Assembly: GCA_963698165.1 (NCBI GenBank)
Contig: CAVOPT010000010.1
Location: 62,001-126,000, forward strand
Length of the DNA stretch: 64,000 bases
Source: JAAYUJ01 sp963698165
GTDB lineage: Bacteria > Desulfobacterota > Syntrophobacteria > Syntrophobacterales > Syntrophobacteraceae
Reading direction: 5' to 3'
Both the position numbers and the translations under genes were made by a program. Positions 1 through 8,714 of this stretch are shown here, piece by piece; the first letter of the stretch is position 1, and the number at the start of each line of letters is the position of its first letter. Under the pieces are notes generated by a model. The model made no database searches, was not told where the DNA came from, and saw nothing but the letters and a program-made list of their open reading frames with translations.

Positions 1-6
1 TTTTGC

Positions 7-909
7 TCAGCGGCTCACGCCATCCTTGAGGCCTGCCAGTCGAGCATCCTTCTCGCGCCATAGGTGCTGAATCCATTCGTGGAATCTCTCCCTGAAAAGG
101 GGATCGTTGGTGTAGTCACCCCGCAGGAATCCCCCGGGAATCCCTCGCTGTTCCACATGCACCTTGACCCGAGTGAGCCTTCCGGAGAAAAGGCCCCACA
201 AACCGGTGACACCATCCGGATAGGCGATGGTCACATCGAGGACCGACGAAAACATCTCCCCCATCGACCCAATGGCAAGGGCCATCCCCCCGGCCTTGGG
301 CCTCAGCAGGTGCGTGAACGGAGACTTCTGGGATGCGTGCTTCGAGGGTGTGAACCGTGTTCCCTCAACGAAATTGAGAATGGCGGTCGGGGCCTGTCGA
401 AGGCGCATGCAGGCCCTGCGGGTCGTCTCCAGGTCCATGCCCCGCATCTCGGGATGCTTGTCTAGGAAATCCTTGGAGTACCTTTTCACGAAAGGGTAAT
501 CCAGAGCCCACCACGCAAATCCCAGCAGGGGCATCCAGAGCAACTCCTGCTTGATGAAAAACCTGATGAAGGGGATGTGTTCTCGGAACACCCGCTGGAG
601 GACCGGAATGTCCACGGCGGACTGGTGATTGCAGCAGACGAGGTACCATTGATCCCGGCTGAGCCCTTCCAGGCCCGTAATGTCCCATGATATCCGGTGC
701 ATGAGCCGCATCAGGCCGTTGTTCACGCTGACCCAGCACTCGGGGATAGCCGTGAGGGTCCGGGACAGCACGCGACGCAGCCCGTCAACCGGGGAGAGCA
801 ACCGCAAGACGGCGACGGCATATATGGCGAACACACACAGGAGCGTGCTCACCGCCACGATGGGCAGAGCCATGACGCCCCGCAAAGACCCGGGGAGAAA
901 ATGCAGCAT
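7..909 (-). CDS. 1-acyl-sn-glycerol-3-phosphate acyltransferase (PlsC/YihG-like)
   Basis: A 300-residue membrane-anchored acyltransferase, expected to esterify lysophosphatidic acid or a related lysophospholipid at the inner membrane. A hydrophobic segment at about residues 11-37 is followed by the LPLAT catalytic motif NHQSAVD (94-100, the NHx4D box) and the substrate motif FVEGTR (180-185). Length and the spacing of the two motifs fit the YihG/YihE-type subgroup. The gene is complete, ending in TGA at the window edge, and stands alone with the molybdoenzyme gene divergent. The exact lysolipid substrate cannot be told from sequence. Confidence 0.87.
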   Translation of the reverse strand: MLHFLPGSLRGVMALPIVAVSTLLCVFAIYAVAVLRLLSPVDGLRRVLSRTLTAIPECWVSVNNGLMRLMHRISWDITGLEGLSRDQWYLVCCNHQSAVDIPVLQRVFREHIPFIRFFIKQELLWMPLLGFAWWALDYPFVKRYSKDFLDKHPEMRGMDLETTRRACMRLRQAPTAILNFVEGTRFTPSKHASQKSPFTHLLRPKAGGMALAIGSMGEMFSSVLDVTIAYPDGVTGLWGLFSGRLTRVKVHVEQRGIPGGFLRGDYTNDPLFRERFHEWIQHLWREKDARLAGLKDGVSR

Positions 910-1169
910 CCTTACACCTTTCGACTGGGTTTCTCTTGTGGTAGTGTAGCCCCTGACTCGAGAATTGCAGGGGACGGTATTGCAGATTGCGGGTCCACGG
1001 CCATTCCCGAGGACGGGGAGAAGCCGTTGCGCTTCGTCAATCTGACCAGAATGAGCCTCGCCCTGTCAGATGGATGGAATACACCGTGCCGCGTCGGTTT
1101 TTCAACGGTGAATCATCCTTGAGCCTGCTTGCTCCAGCGCAGAAGGACACACACCATGAGGAGCATTCC

Positions 1170-2213
1170 ATGAAACACAAGATGCGCGTCATGACCGAAA
1201 GGCCCCTCAATGCGGAGACTTCCATCGAAAACCTGCGCTCCTGGATCACGCCCAACGAAGTCTTCTTCGACCGGAACCAGGGAGCCATCCCTCCCCGTCG
1301 CATCGTGTTGGACAAGTGGCGCCTCCGCATTGCGGGTGAGGTCGCCACGCCCCTCGCATTGAGTTTCGACCAAATCCTGCGCATGCCCAAGGCCATCGCC
1401 GCCAACACCCTCGAATGCTCCGGAAACGGCCGCTCTCTCCTGCTGGAAAAGGCTTCAGGCAATCCCTGGACCATCGGCGGCGTGGGCAACGCCGTCTGGG
1501 GCGGTGTCTGGCTGAAGGACATTCTGGCAGAGGCAGGTCTCACCGAAGAGGCTCGGCATATCGCTTTCGAGGGACTCGACAAGCCCATGGGGTCTTCAGG
1601 CGTAAAGTTCGTGCGCAGCATCCCCGTTGAAAAAGCCCTCGCTTCCACCCTCCTGGCCTATGAAATGAACGGCGAGCCCCTCCCCTTGAAGCACGGGTAC
1701 CCGCTGAGGGCCCTTGCCCTTGGGTGGACCGGGGCCAACTGCGTCAAGTGGCTCACCCGCATCAGCGTCCTGGACCGCCCTTTTGAAGGCTTTTTCATGG
1801 ACAGCGTGTACCGTGTGTTTCAAAAGGGACAGGACTCGCGCACGGGGGATGTCGTGACCGGTCTCAAACTGAAGGCCATCATCACGCAGCCCTTGCCCGG
1901 TGAAACGATTCCCGCCGGCGACGTGGTCGTCCTCGGAGCCGCCTACGCCGGCGTATCCGATGTGCGTCTGGTGGAGGTCTCCGTTGACAACGGGATTATT
2001 TGGGAACCCGCCGAATTCATAGGGCCTCATGAGCCCTACGCATGGAGGCAGTGGCAGTATGCCTGGAAAGCTCTCTCCGCGGGGCAGGTGACCATCATGG
2101 CCCGGGCGACGGACGACAGAGGGCGCACTCAACCCATGCATGCGGCATGGAACGCTCTGGGGTACGGAAACAACGGTGTATTCGAGCACGCGGTGGAGGT
2201 GAGCATCGCGTGA
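1170..2213 (+). CDS. sulfite oxidase-family molybdopterin oxidoreductase
   Basis: A 347-residue protein with a sulfite-oxidase-type molybdopterin domain (about 20-215) followed by a Mo-co dimerisation domain (about 235-340). The motif LECSGNGRS places the expected molybdenum-ligating cysteine at residue 83. No Sec or Tat signal and no heme domain are visible, so it may be cytoplasmic, or the real start may differ; sulfite dehydrogenases are usually exported. The ATG at 1170 follows a GAG-rich Shine-Dalgarno stretch; the frame stays open upstream to 987 but that part has no family similarity. The in vivo substrate is unknown: sulfite, another S-oxide or an N-oxide are possible. Confidence 0.85.
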   Translation: MKHKMRVMTERPLNAETSIENLRSWITPNEVFFDRNQGAIPPRRIVLDKWRLRIAGEVATPLALSFDQILRMPKAIAANTLECSGNGRSLLLEKASGNPWTIGGVGNAVWGGVWLKDILAEAGLTEEARHIAFEGLDKPMGSSGVKFVRSIPVEKALASTLLAYEMNGEPLPLKHGYPLRALALGWTGANCVKWLTRISVLDRPFEGFFMDSVYRVFQKGQDSRTGDVVTGLKLKAIITQPLPGETIPAGDVVVLGAAYAGVSDVRLVEVSVDNGIIWEPAEFIGPHEPYAWRQWQYAWKALSAGQVTIMARATDDRGRTQPMHAAWNALGYGNNGVFEHAVEVSIA

Positions 2214-2266
2214 ATTTCCCGTGTTCCCGGGGATCCCTGGCTCTGGCACGGGGGGCGCCCTCCCCT

Positions 2267-3586
2267 TCAGACGCTTTCCTTGTTGAGCTTGCTCAGTATC
2301 ATGAAGTAGTCCTGGATGAACTCTCCGGAAATCACGCGGGGCATGGGAAAGAGAAAGCTTCTCCCTTCGAGGAAGGCGCCGTTCAGCGCAAGAAAAAGGC
2401 TCCTGGATATCCCGAAGAGCCCCCTGTTCAGCCGCTCCGGGGAAAAAAGCTCCCGCGCGTCTTCCCCGGGTGATTCGCCGATGCTCGAGATTTCCGTCGG
2501 CCGGCACCCCTGTTCGGTCATTCCGAAGGTGCGGCATCGCAGGGGGCGCTGGGCGTAAAGAACGCACTTGCCCTCAAAGCTCAGGGGACAACGGTATCCT
2601 CGAGGTTCCCCGCATTCCTGAACCGACCTGGTCTCGTCCTTGCCCAACAGAGTGGACACGGGCAGGACGATCCCCTGCCCACCTGGTTTCAGTCCCGAAA
2701 AAACCCTCGCCATGTGCCTCGCCCGATCGATGACGACCAGCCTCAATTCCCTGTCGAGCTCCCTGTTCATGTGGTGGTTCAGGGTGATGGCCTCCACCAG
2801 CTGCAGGTGAAACGGCTTGGTGCAACAGTTGTCCGTGTCCCTGCCGCAGCGTTTGAGCTGGGGACAGGCGGCGGAATATACGGCGATGGACCGGTCGGCC
2901 TCTTCGCACAGATCCTGGTACTCCGCGAAAAACGGATCCAGGTCGACGGCGCGGCCCGCTTCCAGGGATGGTTCCCGGATGGTGAGCCTACCCTCCTTCT
3001 TCCCGTATTTCCTGAGAAACCTCCACTGGTTGAAGCTCGTCGGATGGGAACGGATCTTCTTCAGCTTCCTTTCGGCAAGCCTTGGCCCGAAGCCACGGCG
3101 CAGGAGATAGGATCGGACAAAGGTCCCTGTTCTCCCGATCCCGAGTTTGCAGTGCACGAGCACTTTCTTCCCCAGGTAGATGGCTTCGTCAAGCCAGGCC
3201 AGGGCTTTCTCCACCTCCTCCATGCCGGGAGCGTCATCATCGGTCACAGGCAGGTAGAGCACTTCAAAACCGTACTCCTCCTCGATGTGGTGGAGATCAC
3301 AGTACTCGCCACAAAGATTCACGATGGCGTCGATTCCCTGCCCTTTGATGCTTTCGAGCTCCTTGTACGATGTGGGAGCATGCCCCACCGCCAGCTGCTT
3401 CGTGATCCAGGTGATCCGATAGGCGTGGGTGAGGCCCCCTGGCGAACTCCCAGGTTCGACTCCTCCGAAACCACCGTGGGTGACCGGAGACAAAAGCTTC
3501 AGGGCGAATGATTTCAGAGATTCAAGGAAGGACACGGAACACCCTGCTTCTTCATAAAACCTTTCAATCCTGAACTTTCTGTTCAC
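2267..3586 (-). CDS. dual-specificity phosphatase fused to YkgJ-type cysteine-cluster domain
   Basis: A 439-residue two-domain protein. Residues about 55-190 form a cysteine phosphatase domain with the signature HCKLGIGRT at 145-153 (nucleophile Cys146) and an Asp-rich stretch TDDDAPG before it that can supply the general acid. The C-terminal half (about 235-400) holds a run of cysteines (241, 247, 254, 255, 325, 333, 341, 351, 361) including CVLY and RPLRC, typical of the YkgJ/UPF0153 family of putative Fe-S or zinc binding proteins. The fusion suggests that a metal-cluster module senses or controls phosphatase action, which is inference. It is transcribed in the same direction as the upstream two-component genes but separated from the response regulator by about 70 bp. 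Confidence 0.82.
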   Translation of the reverse strand: MNRKFRIERFYEEAGCSVSFLESLKSFALKLLSPVTHGGFGGVEPGSSPGGLTHAYRITWITKQLAVGHAPTSYKELESIKGQGIDAIVNLCGEYCDLHHIEEEYGFEVLYLPVTDDDAPGMEEVEKALAWLDEAIYLGKKVLVHCKLGIGRTGTFVRSYLLRRGFGPRLAERKLKKIRSHPTSFNQWRFLRKYGKKEGRLTIREPSLEAGRAVDLDPFFAEYQDLCEEADRSIAVYSAACPQLKRCGRDTDNCCTKPFHLQLVEAITLNHHMNRELDRELRLVVIDRARHMARVFSGLKPGGQGIVLPVSTLLGKDETRSVQECGEPRGYRCPLSFEGKCVLYAQRPLRCRTFGMTEQGCRPTEISSIGESPGEDARELFSPERLNRGLFGISRSLFLALNGAFLEGRSFLFPMPRVISGEFIQDYFMILSKLNKESV

Positions 3587-3655
3587 ATGAAATCAAACGG
3601 TCACGGACATCGTGGGTTTTTCGTCTCCACGTTGAAGCTGCACGGCGGTTCATTC

Positions 3656-4030
3656 TCAGGCCTTGCTCTCGGCGGCCTGAAGGACTTCAGCCACCTTTTC
3701 CTCCAGTTCATCGATTTCGATGGGCTTCACACAATACTGGCCGGCCCCCAGCTTCAAGGCCTCTCTTGCCGTCTCCATGGTGGGGTATCCGGTCAGCATC
3801 ATGGCGGAGATGTTCCCGTCGATCTTCCGCAGTTCTTCGAGCACTGCGATGCCGCTCATCTTTTTCAGCTTGATGTCCAGAATGGCGAGGTCAATGGTCT
3901 GGGCCCTTGCGAAGGCCAGAGCCTCTTCCTCGTCGGTAAACCCGAAGACCTCATGGCCCTTTTTCCTGAGCACCTTCCGAATGAGGATGACCGCATCCAG
4001 TTCATCATCGAGCACGAGAATCCTCGCCAT
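3656..4030 (-). CDS. response regulator, single receiver domain
   Basis: A 124-residue CheY-like receiver with no output domain. The acidic pair is at Asp8-Asp9, the phospho-acceptor is Asp52 (ILDIKL), the switch Thr is in MLTGYP (Thr80) and the conserved Lys is in CVKPI (Lys102). The start ATG at 4030 lies inside the 3' end of the histidine kinase gene (26-bp overlap), so the two are translationally coupled and almost certainly partners. As a stand-alone receiver it probably acts through protein contact or a phosphorelay. The open frame extends upstream to 4162, but those residues do not resemble a receiver. Confidence 0.9.
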   Translation of the reverse strand: MARILVLDDELDAVILIRKVLRKKGHEVFGFTDEEEALAFARAQTIDLAILDIKLKKMSGIAVLEELRKIDGNISAMMLTGYPTMETAREALKLGAGQYCVKPIEIDELEEKVAEVLQAAESKA

Positions 4031-6110
4031 CTCTTTGTATCCTCCCTCCCCCATCAGCGGAATGGGAAAGCTCATGACGCACTTCTTCCGGCTGGTAAAC
4101 CGGAAAGCGCAGTGTAAAAACGGTGCCGTGCCCCCGGGCTTCCCCGTCGACCACGCTCTCACCTTCTTCGGCCGTGTGGCTCTCCACGTCGATGGTGCCC
4201 CCGTGATCCTTCACTATGCCGAATGTCACGGATAGCCCGAGCCCCGTCCCCTCTCCCACTCCCTTGGTCGTGAAAAACGGGTCGAAAATCCGGTGGCGTA
4301 TGGCCTCGGGGATTCCCGGGCCGGTGTCCGCCACGGAAAGGAGCACCTCGCCGCTCAAAGGGTCATGGGACGTGGAGAGAATCACGGCGCCGTCGGAGCC
4401 CACGGCGTCGTAGGCATTGTTCAGGAGGTTTATGACCACCTGCTGCAGCTTCTCCCCATCCCCGAAGATGGAGGGCAGGTGGTCATTCAGCCTGCGATCC
4501 AGGGTGATCCTCTCCAGCCTGAACGTGTGTTCCACGACGGCCACCACCTGCTCCAGAACATCGTTCAGGTTGAGGGGTCTTTTGTCGCTTTCCGTGTTTC
4601 TGGAAAATCGGAGCAGGTCCGCCACGATCCGTTTGCAGATCCGGCAGTGCTTCTCCATGATCGCCAGGGTTTCGTGCTCCTCCGAATCCGCCGGGAAATC
4701 CCGAAGGAGAAGCTGGGTATACCCGAGGATGATCCCAAGGGGCGTGTTGAGCTCGTGGGCCACGCCGGCGGCCAGCTGCCCGAGGGATTCCAGCTTCTGG
4801 GACTGCACCATGCGCTCCTGCATCGTCTTGAATTCGGTGATGTCCCGGGCACTGCACAGGAGTCCAATCACATCTCCGTTGGAACCGAGTACGGGGCGCT
4901 TCACCACGTGGAACCACCGGTCGCCCGGAGCTCCCTTGATTCTCTTTTCCAGTTCCAGGGAGCGCCCCGTTTCGAGAACCCGCCTGCTCTCCGCATGATC
5001 CGCCTCGGCCCCGCACTGGGGCAGGTCTTCACTTGCCGATTTCCCGAGAATGCTCTTTTCATCGGTTTGGAAAAACTGGGTGAAGGCCCTGTTGACCGCC
5101 CTGTAACGGAGGTGGGGATCCTGAAGGGACAGCAGGTCCGGTGCCACGTCGAATATGGTGCGCAGAATCTGCTGCTGGTCCTGAAGATCCCTTTGGGTCC
5201 GCTCCAGGTCTTCCATGCGCCGGCGCAGCGTCAGGGCCATCACGTCAAAGTACTCGGCAAGGTCCTGGATCTCGTCTCCAGCGTGCATGCGATACACCCG
5301 GCAGTGCTCGCACGCCTTCACCTTGTCGGCGTATTCACCTTCCAGGCATTCCGCGCACATGGTTCCGGCAAGATGCCAGCAGCGGTGATCCCGGTTGCCG
5401 AATGCCGGGCAGTCCCTGCGTTCGCAGTCCATGATCTCCCAGCATTCGTGCCTGGATGCCGGAAGTGTCTGGATGTTCAGATTTCCCCTGACAATCTCCT
5501 CCGCCGATTTGCGGAGCAGCTGGACCCTGCGGGTGATGGTGCGGGCGAGGAGAGTTCCCACGAAAGCGGCGACGCCTATGGCCGAGCCTATGGCAAGCAG
5601 CGTGGCCCAGATGAGGCGATACAGCGCGGCGTCGATCCTCCTGGTGGTCGCTCCGACCCGGACGGTCCCCAGCCGGTCTTTGCCGACCACAATGGGAAAG
5701 GCGAAGTCGTATACCAGCTCCCTCGAAATGCTCAGGGGCCGGACCCGGTGACCCTCATTTTCCAGAACCGGGTTGACCTCGACGAGGTTCACGGGAAAGC
5801 CGCCCGAAAAGGTGTGTACCAGGGGTTTGTCCTCTTGACCCAGCACAAAGACGAAGGCGAGGTCTTCATTCGTTCTGAAGACCTCATCCACCATGTCCTT
5901 CATGCGGATGAAATCCATGGCGAGCAGAGGTTCCGCAATGCGCGCGGCCAGTTGTGCCGCAATGGACACCCCGCGCTTCCTGTGCTCTTCGTAGAGGGAC
6001 CTCGAAGACATCTCCCTGATGACGAACGCGAGGAACATCCCAAAAAGGAGCAGAATGGCGATCATGGAGATGGATATCTTGGTTCGAAAACTGAGCCGAA
6101 GCACCATCAA
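4005..6110 (-). CDS. membrane hybrid-sensor histidine kinase with Cys-rich linker and PAS domain
   Basis: A 701-residue sensor kinase. In order: TM1 (about 12-30), a periplasmic sensor (31-165), TM2 (about 167-190), HAMP, a cysteine-rich linker with eight Cys (223, 229, 234, 244, 252, 255, 267, 270), a PAS domain (about 313-430), HisKA with phospho-acceptor His452 in AAGVAHELNTP, and an HATPase_c domain with N box NLLNNAYDAV, G1 VADTGPGI and G2 GTGLGLS. The Cys set may bind a metal or Fe-S cluster and give redox input (inference). It lies directly after a PhnD-type binding-protein gene (6 bp apart) and overlaps the response regulator, so it may sense ligand-loaded PhnD-like protein. Confidence 0.9.
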   Translation of the reverse strand: MMVLRLSFRTKISISMIAILLLFGMFLAFVIREMSSRSLYEEHRKRGVSIAAQLAARIAEPLLAMDFIRMKDMVDEVFRTNEDLAFVFVLGQEDKPLVHTFSGGFPVNLVEVNPVLENEGHRVRPLSISRELVYDFAFPIVVGKDRLGTVRVGATTRRIDAALYRLIWATLLAIGSAIGVAAFVGTLLARTITRRVQLLRKSAEEIVRGNLNIQTLPASRHECWEIMDCERRDCPAFGNRDHRCWHLAGTMCAECLEGEYADKVKACEHCRVYRMHAGDEIQDLAEYFDVMALTLRRRMEDLERTQRDLQDQQQILRTIFDVAPDLLSLQDPHLRYRAVNRAFTQFFQTDEKSILGKSASEDLPQCGAEADHAESRRVLETGRSLELEKRIKGAPGDRWFHVVKRPVLGSNGDVIGLLCSARDITEFKTMQERMVQSQKLESLGQLAAGVAHELNTPLGIILGYTQLLLRDFPADSEEHETLAIMEKHCRICKRIVADLLRFSRNTESDKRPLNLNDVLEQVVAVVEHTFRLERITLDRRLNDHLPSIFGDGEKLQQVVINLLNNAYDAVGSDGAVILSTSHDPLSGEVLLSVADTGPGIPEAIRHRIFDPFFTTKGVGEGTGLGLSVTFGIVKDHGGTIDVESHTAEEGESVVDGEARGHGTVFTLRFPVYQPEEVRHELSHSADGGGRIQRDGEDSRAR

Positions 6111-6116
6111 AGCACC

Positions 6117-7076
6117 CTACTTGTCGAGGTCGATGCCCACTTTGGCGGCGAGGGAGCGGATGGAATCAAAATCACCGTCAACGGCGGGAATGACCCTGAG
6201 GAAATGGGCAGCGTCGCAGATGGGCTGGTATTCGGGGTTGGTGTGGTCAAGTTTGATGAGGGCCTGCTGCACGGCATGCACTACCTTGGGGTCGAGTCCT
6301 TTCCGTGCAGCATAGAGCCAGCCTGGATACCAGGGCGTGTGGGAGATGACCCGAATCTCGTTGAGGTCCACCTTGTCGGCCACCAGGTCCAGGGCGCCTT
6401 CACGGACGGAACCGATGTCATACCGGCCGGAGAGAACGGCGAAGACCACCTTCTCCTGTTGCCCTCCCGGGCCGGGCACGAAGGCGATCTCCCCAAACTC
6501 CTCCCTGCGGATTCCGTGATCCCAGAAAAGCCCCAGGGCGTAAAGGTAACCGCCCGCCGAGGAAGGGTCGACGGCCACCCAGCGCTTCCCGCGGCAGTCT
6601 TCCAAAGTCCGTATCTGCTTGTTGTCATTTCGGCAGATGACCTGCCCCCTGAAATTCTCCTTGCCGTCCAGTTCGATGATCCTGGCGAAAGCACGGCATC
6701 CGTGGCGCTGAGCGAGCTTGACATAGACGAAGGGGTTGGAGAACGAGATGTCGATTTTTCCCTGTCCGAACATCTTGATGAAGTCGTCGAAGCTGTCCGG
6801 ATAGACCTGGCGAATGGGAAGGCCCGTTTCCTTCTTCAGGTGCTGGATGATGGGATTGTGCCTCTCGAAGGAGACCCGGTGAAAATACTGGGGAAGATAA
6901 GCATACGTGATGGCATTCGGGTTCTCATTGTAGCCGATGTCCTCACGCTTGCTGAGGTCGACTTCGATGGGCTTTTCCTTGTTGTCGCATCCTGCCAGGG
7001 CGATGAACACCAGCAGCAACGCGGGGAAAATAAGGGCCCGCGGGCTTTTCACCATGGGTGCTTTGTGGAACGCCAT
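6117..7076 (-). CDS. PhnD-like phosphate/phosphonate-type substrate-binding lipoprotein
   Basis: A 319-residue periplasmic binding protein of the PhnD/PtxB (PBP type 2) family. It has a lipoprotein signal with lipobox ALAGC (Cys30), then the family pattern: YLPQYF near the start, DISFSNPFVYVKLAQ, and SAGGYLYAL. No ABC permease or ATPase genes sit beside it; it is followed 6 bp downstream by a sensor kinase. This is the arrangement of a binding protein used as a sensor subunit rather than for uptake (inference). Start is either residue 1 (7076) or Met8 (7055); neither has a strong Shine-Dalgarno. Confidence 0.85.
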   Translation of the reverse strand: MAFHKAPMVKSPRALIFPALLLVFIALAGCDNKEKPIEVDLSKREDIGYNENPNAITYAYLPQYFHRVSFERHNPIIQHLKKETGLPIRQVYPDSFDDFIKMFGQGKIDISFSNPFVYVKLAQRHGCRAFARIIELDGKENFRGQVICRNDNKQIRTLEDCRGKRWVAVDPSSAGGYLYALGLFWDHGIRREEFGEIAFVPGPGGQQEKVVFAVLSGRYDIGSVREGALDLVADKVDLNEIRVISHTPWYPGWLYAARKGLDPKVVHAVQQALIKLDHTNPEYQPICDAAHFLRVIPAVDGDFDSIRSLAAKVGIDLDK

Positions 7077-7612
7077 CGTTCAACTCTTGCTTCAGGGGGG
7101 TTCAAAGGATTGGTACCGCGGCGATCGCCCTTGAGAATAACTCACTATTCCCCAAAGTTCATGCACAAATAACGATCCGATGCAACCGACAGATCGGTCG
7201 TCAGGACCCCGGCCCTGTCAGGCGATGACATGCCGGGTCCCGCCACCCCGATCCGCCCGCGCGCGAGGCAAGGACGGAAGAAGCTTGTTGACCCGCCTGT
7301 CGGGTAGGGTATGTTTGTTTGGGATGGCAAAACCTCCCTCTCCCCTCGTGGGAGAGGGCTCAATACTGTCGACTTAAGCACATCAGAGCTCTCCTCCCTT
7401 GATGGGAGGGGAACTATGGACGGAGGACTTTCTTAAGTCAACAGCATTGGGGAGAGGGCTGGGGTGAGGGGGCAAAGCGGTTTAGAAACTTCCTCTTGAT
7501 TGCAGCAGGCCCCTGAACCATAAAAAGCTGGGACCTCACTGCGCCCTCCGCCGAGAGCGCAGAGATCCCCTTTGATCATATTATCGTCTCAGCGATCTCC
7601 GGGTGCTCCGGG
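7077..7612. other. gene-less region with palindromic repeats
   Basis: No supported gene. It holds a perfect 9-bp hairpin (7336-7344 with 7350-7358, CCCTCTCCC/GGGAGAGGG) and an imperfect 13-bp inverted repeat (7366-7378 with 7432-7444) enclosing a second CCTCCC/GGGAGG hairpin. A direct GGGGAGAGGGCTGGGGTGAGGG-type tract follows. The promoter for the downstream prmA gene should lie near 7500-7600, but no clear -35/-10 is visible. Confidence 0.6.
7336..7444. repeat. nested inverted repeats, MITE- or REP-like
   Basis: A CTCTCCC-type hairpin at 7336-7358 is followed by a 79-bp unit bounded by a 12-of-13 inverted repeat (CTGTCGACTTAAG at 7366-7378; its inverse at 7432-7444). The unit contains its own small hairpin. 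Size and shape fit a miniature inverted-repeat element or an extragenic palindromic repeat. No second copy is visible in the window. Confidence 0.45.
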
Positions 7613-8515
7613 GTGAAATGGACACATCCTGAGCACGACGAGCAATGGGGAAACCCCATCGCGCTTCACAAAAGAGGCATGAATCCATTGGATTCCCCCT
7701 ACGCTTACCTCCACGTATACCTCATCGACGGAGTCGTTACGGAAGAGGATGAAAGGCTCCTGGGGGAAGCTTTCATAGGCACGTGGCTCGAAGACGACAC
7801 CTCGTTTCTCTTCTTTTCCAGGCCGGGCCGGGAGGAAGTCCTGGGGCTCATCGAGGCGACACCCAACCTCCGGTTGACGGAAGAACACCGTTTCACCTAC
7901 GAGGAATGGCACGGGGGGCCCATTGAACCGGTGCGAGTGGAGAGATTTCTCATCGCCCCGGCGTGGAAAAGGTTGCCGGTGGAACCGGGGGTTCTCGAAA
8001 TCGTCATGGATCCGGGAGTGGTTTTCGGAACCGGCCTTCACCCCACCACCAGGGACTGCCTGAAGGCGATGCTCCATGTGGAGCGGGAGGCCCCCCTGGG
8101 GAGGGTCCTCGACCTGGGCACAGGCACGGGCATACTCGCGGTGGCCGCGTCCATGCTTGGGGCCGACGAGGTGGTTGGCGTGGACCTGAACCCCCTTTGT
8201 GTCAAGACTGCCATGAAAAACGTCAAGCTCAACCGTTTGGATGGAAAGGTTCTGGCCGTGCGGGGCAAGGCGGAGGACTTCTCCGCCCATGAGGCCGACC
8301 TCGTCATCGCCAATTTGCACTATGACGTTCTTGGGACACTGCTCAAGGCGGGGGCATTTCGCCGCGGGAAATGGACCATCTTCTCAGGCCTGCTGCGAAG
8401 CCAGGCGGAGGAATTCAAGTCGAGGCTCGCATCGTCTCATCTGCAGGTGGTGCGTGAATGGGATCATGAGCGAACCTGGTTCACGCTCCTCGTGAAGAGC
8501 GGAGAAGGAGCCTGA
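7613..8515 (+). CDS. prmA: ribosomal protein L11 methyltransferase
   Basis: A 300-residue SAM-dependent methyltransferase of the PrmA family, which trimethylates ribosomal protein L11. It has the PrmA substrate/cofactor motif FGTGLHPTT (138-146) and motif I VLDLGTGTGI (165-174). The usual NI(L/A)-type motif appears as VIANLHYDV. The reading frame begins with GTG at 7613; an in-frame ATG at residue 23 is an alternative start. It is convergent with the ATP-grasp gene downstream. A related small-molecule methyltransferase cannot be fully excluded, since the N-terminal L11-recognition part is divergent. Confidence 0.8.
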   Translation: MKWTHPEHDEQWGNPIALHKRGMNPLDSPYAYLHVYLIDGVVTEEDERLLGEAFIGTWLEDDTSFLFFSRPGREEVLGLIEATPNLRLTEEHRFTYEEWHGGPIEPVRVERFLIAPAWKRLPVEPGVLEIVMDPGVVFGTGLHPTTRDCLKAMLHVEREAPLGRVLDLGTGTGILAVAASMLGADEVVGVDLNPLCVKTAMKNVKLNRLDGKVLAVRGKAEDFSAHEADLVIANLHYDVLGTLLKAGAFRRGKWTIFSGLLRSQAEEFKSRLASSHLQVVREWDHERTWFTLLVKSGEGA

Positions 8516-8714
8516 ACGCCTCCCGCCTTATCTCCATGCTCCTCCAACGGAGGCCACCCCGGGCAGCCTCTCGGATTCGATCTCCACCTCTCGCAAGGAA
8601 TCAGGAACTGTGAAACCATCAGGAACGGACATGCCATCAAAGGCCGCTGTCATGGTGGATTCCTTGAAAGAAATGGAAGCATTCTTGATGGGGAGCAATT
8701 TGGAAGTGGAATGA

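Noticed and set aside
4293..7172. 959-codon open frame on the plus strand
   Set aside because: It runs antisense through the histidine kinase and PhnD-like genes and has the odd composition of a shadow frame in GC-rich DNA; no domain is visible.
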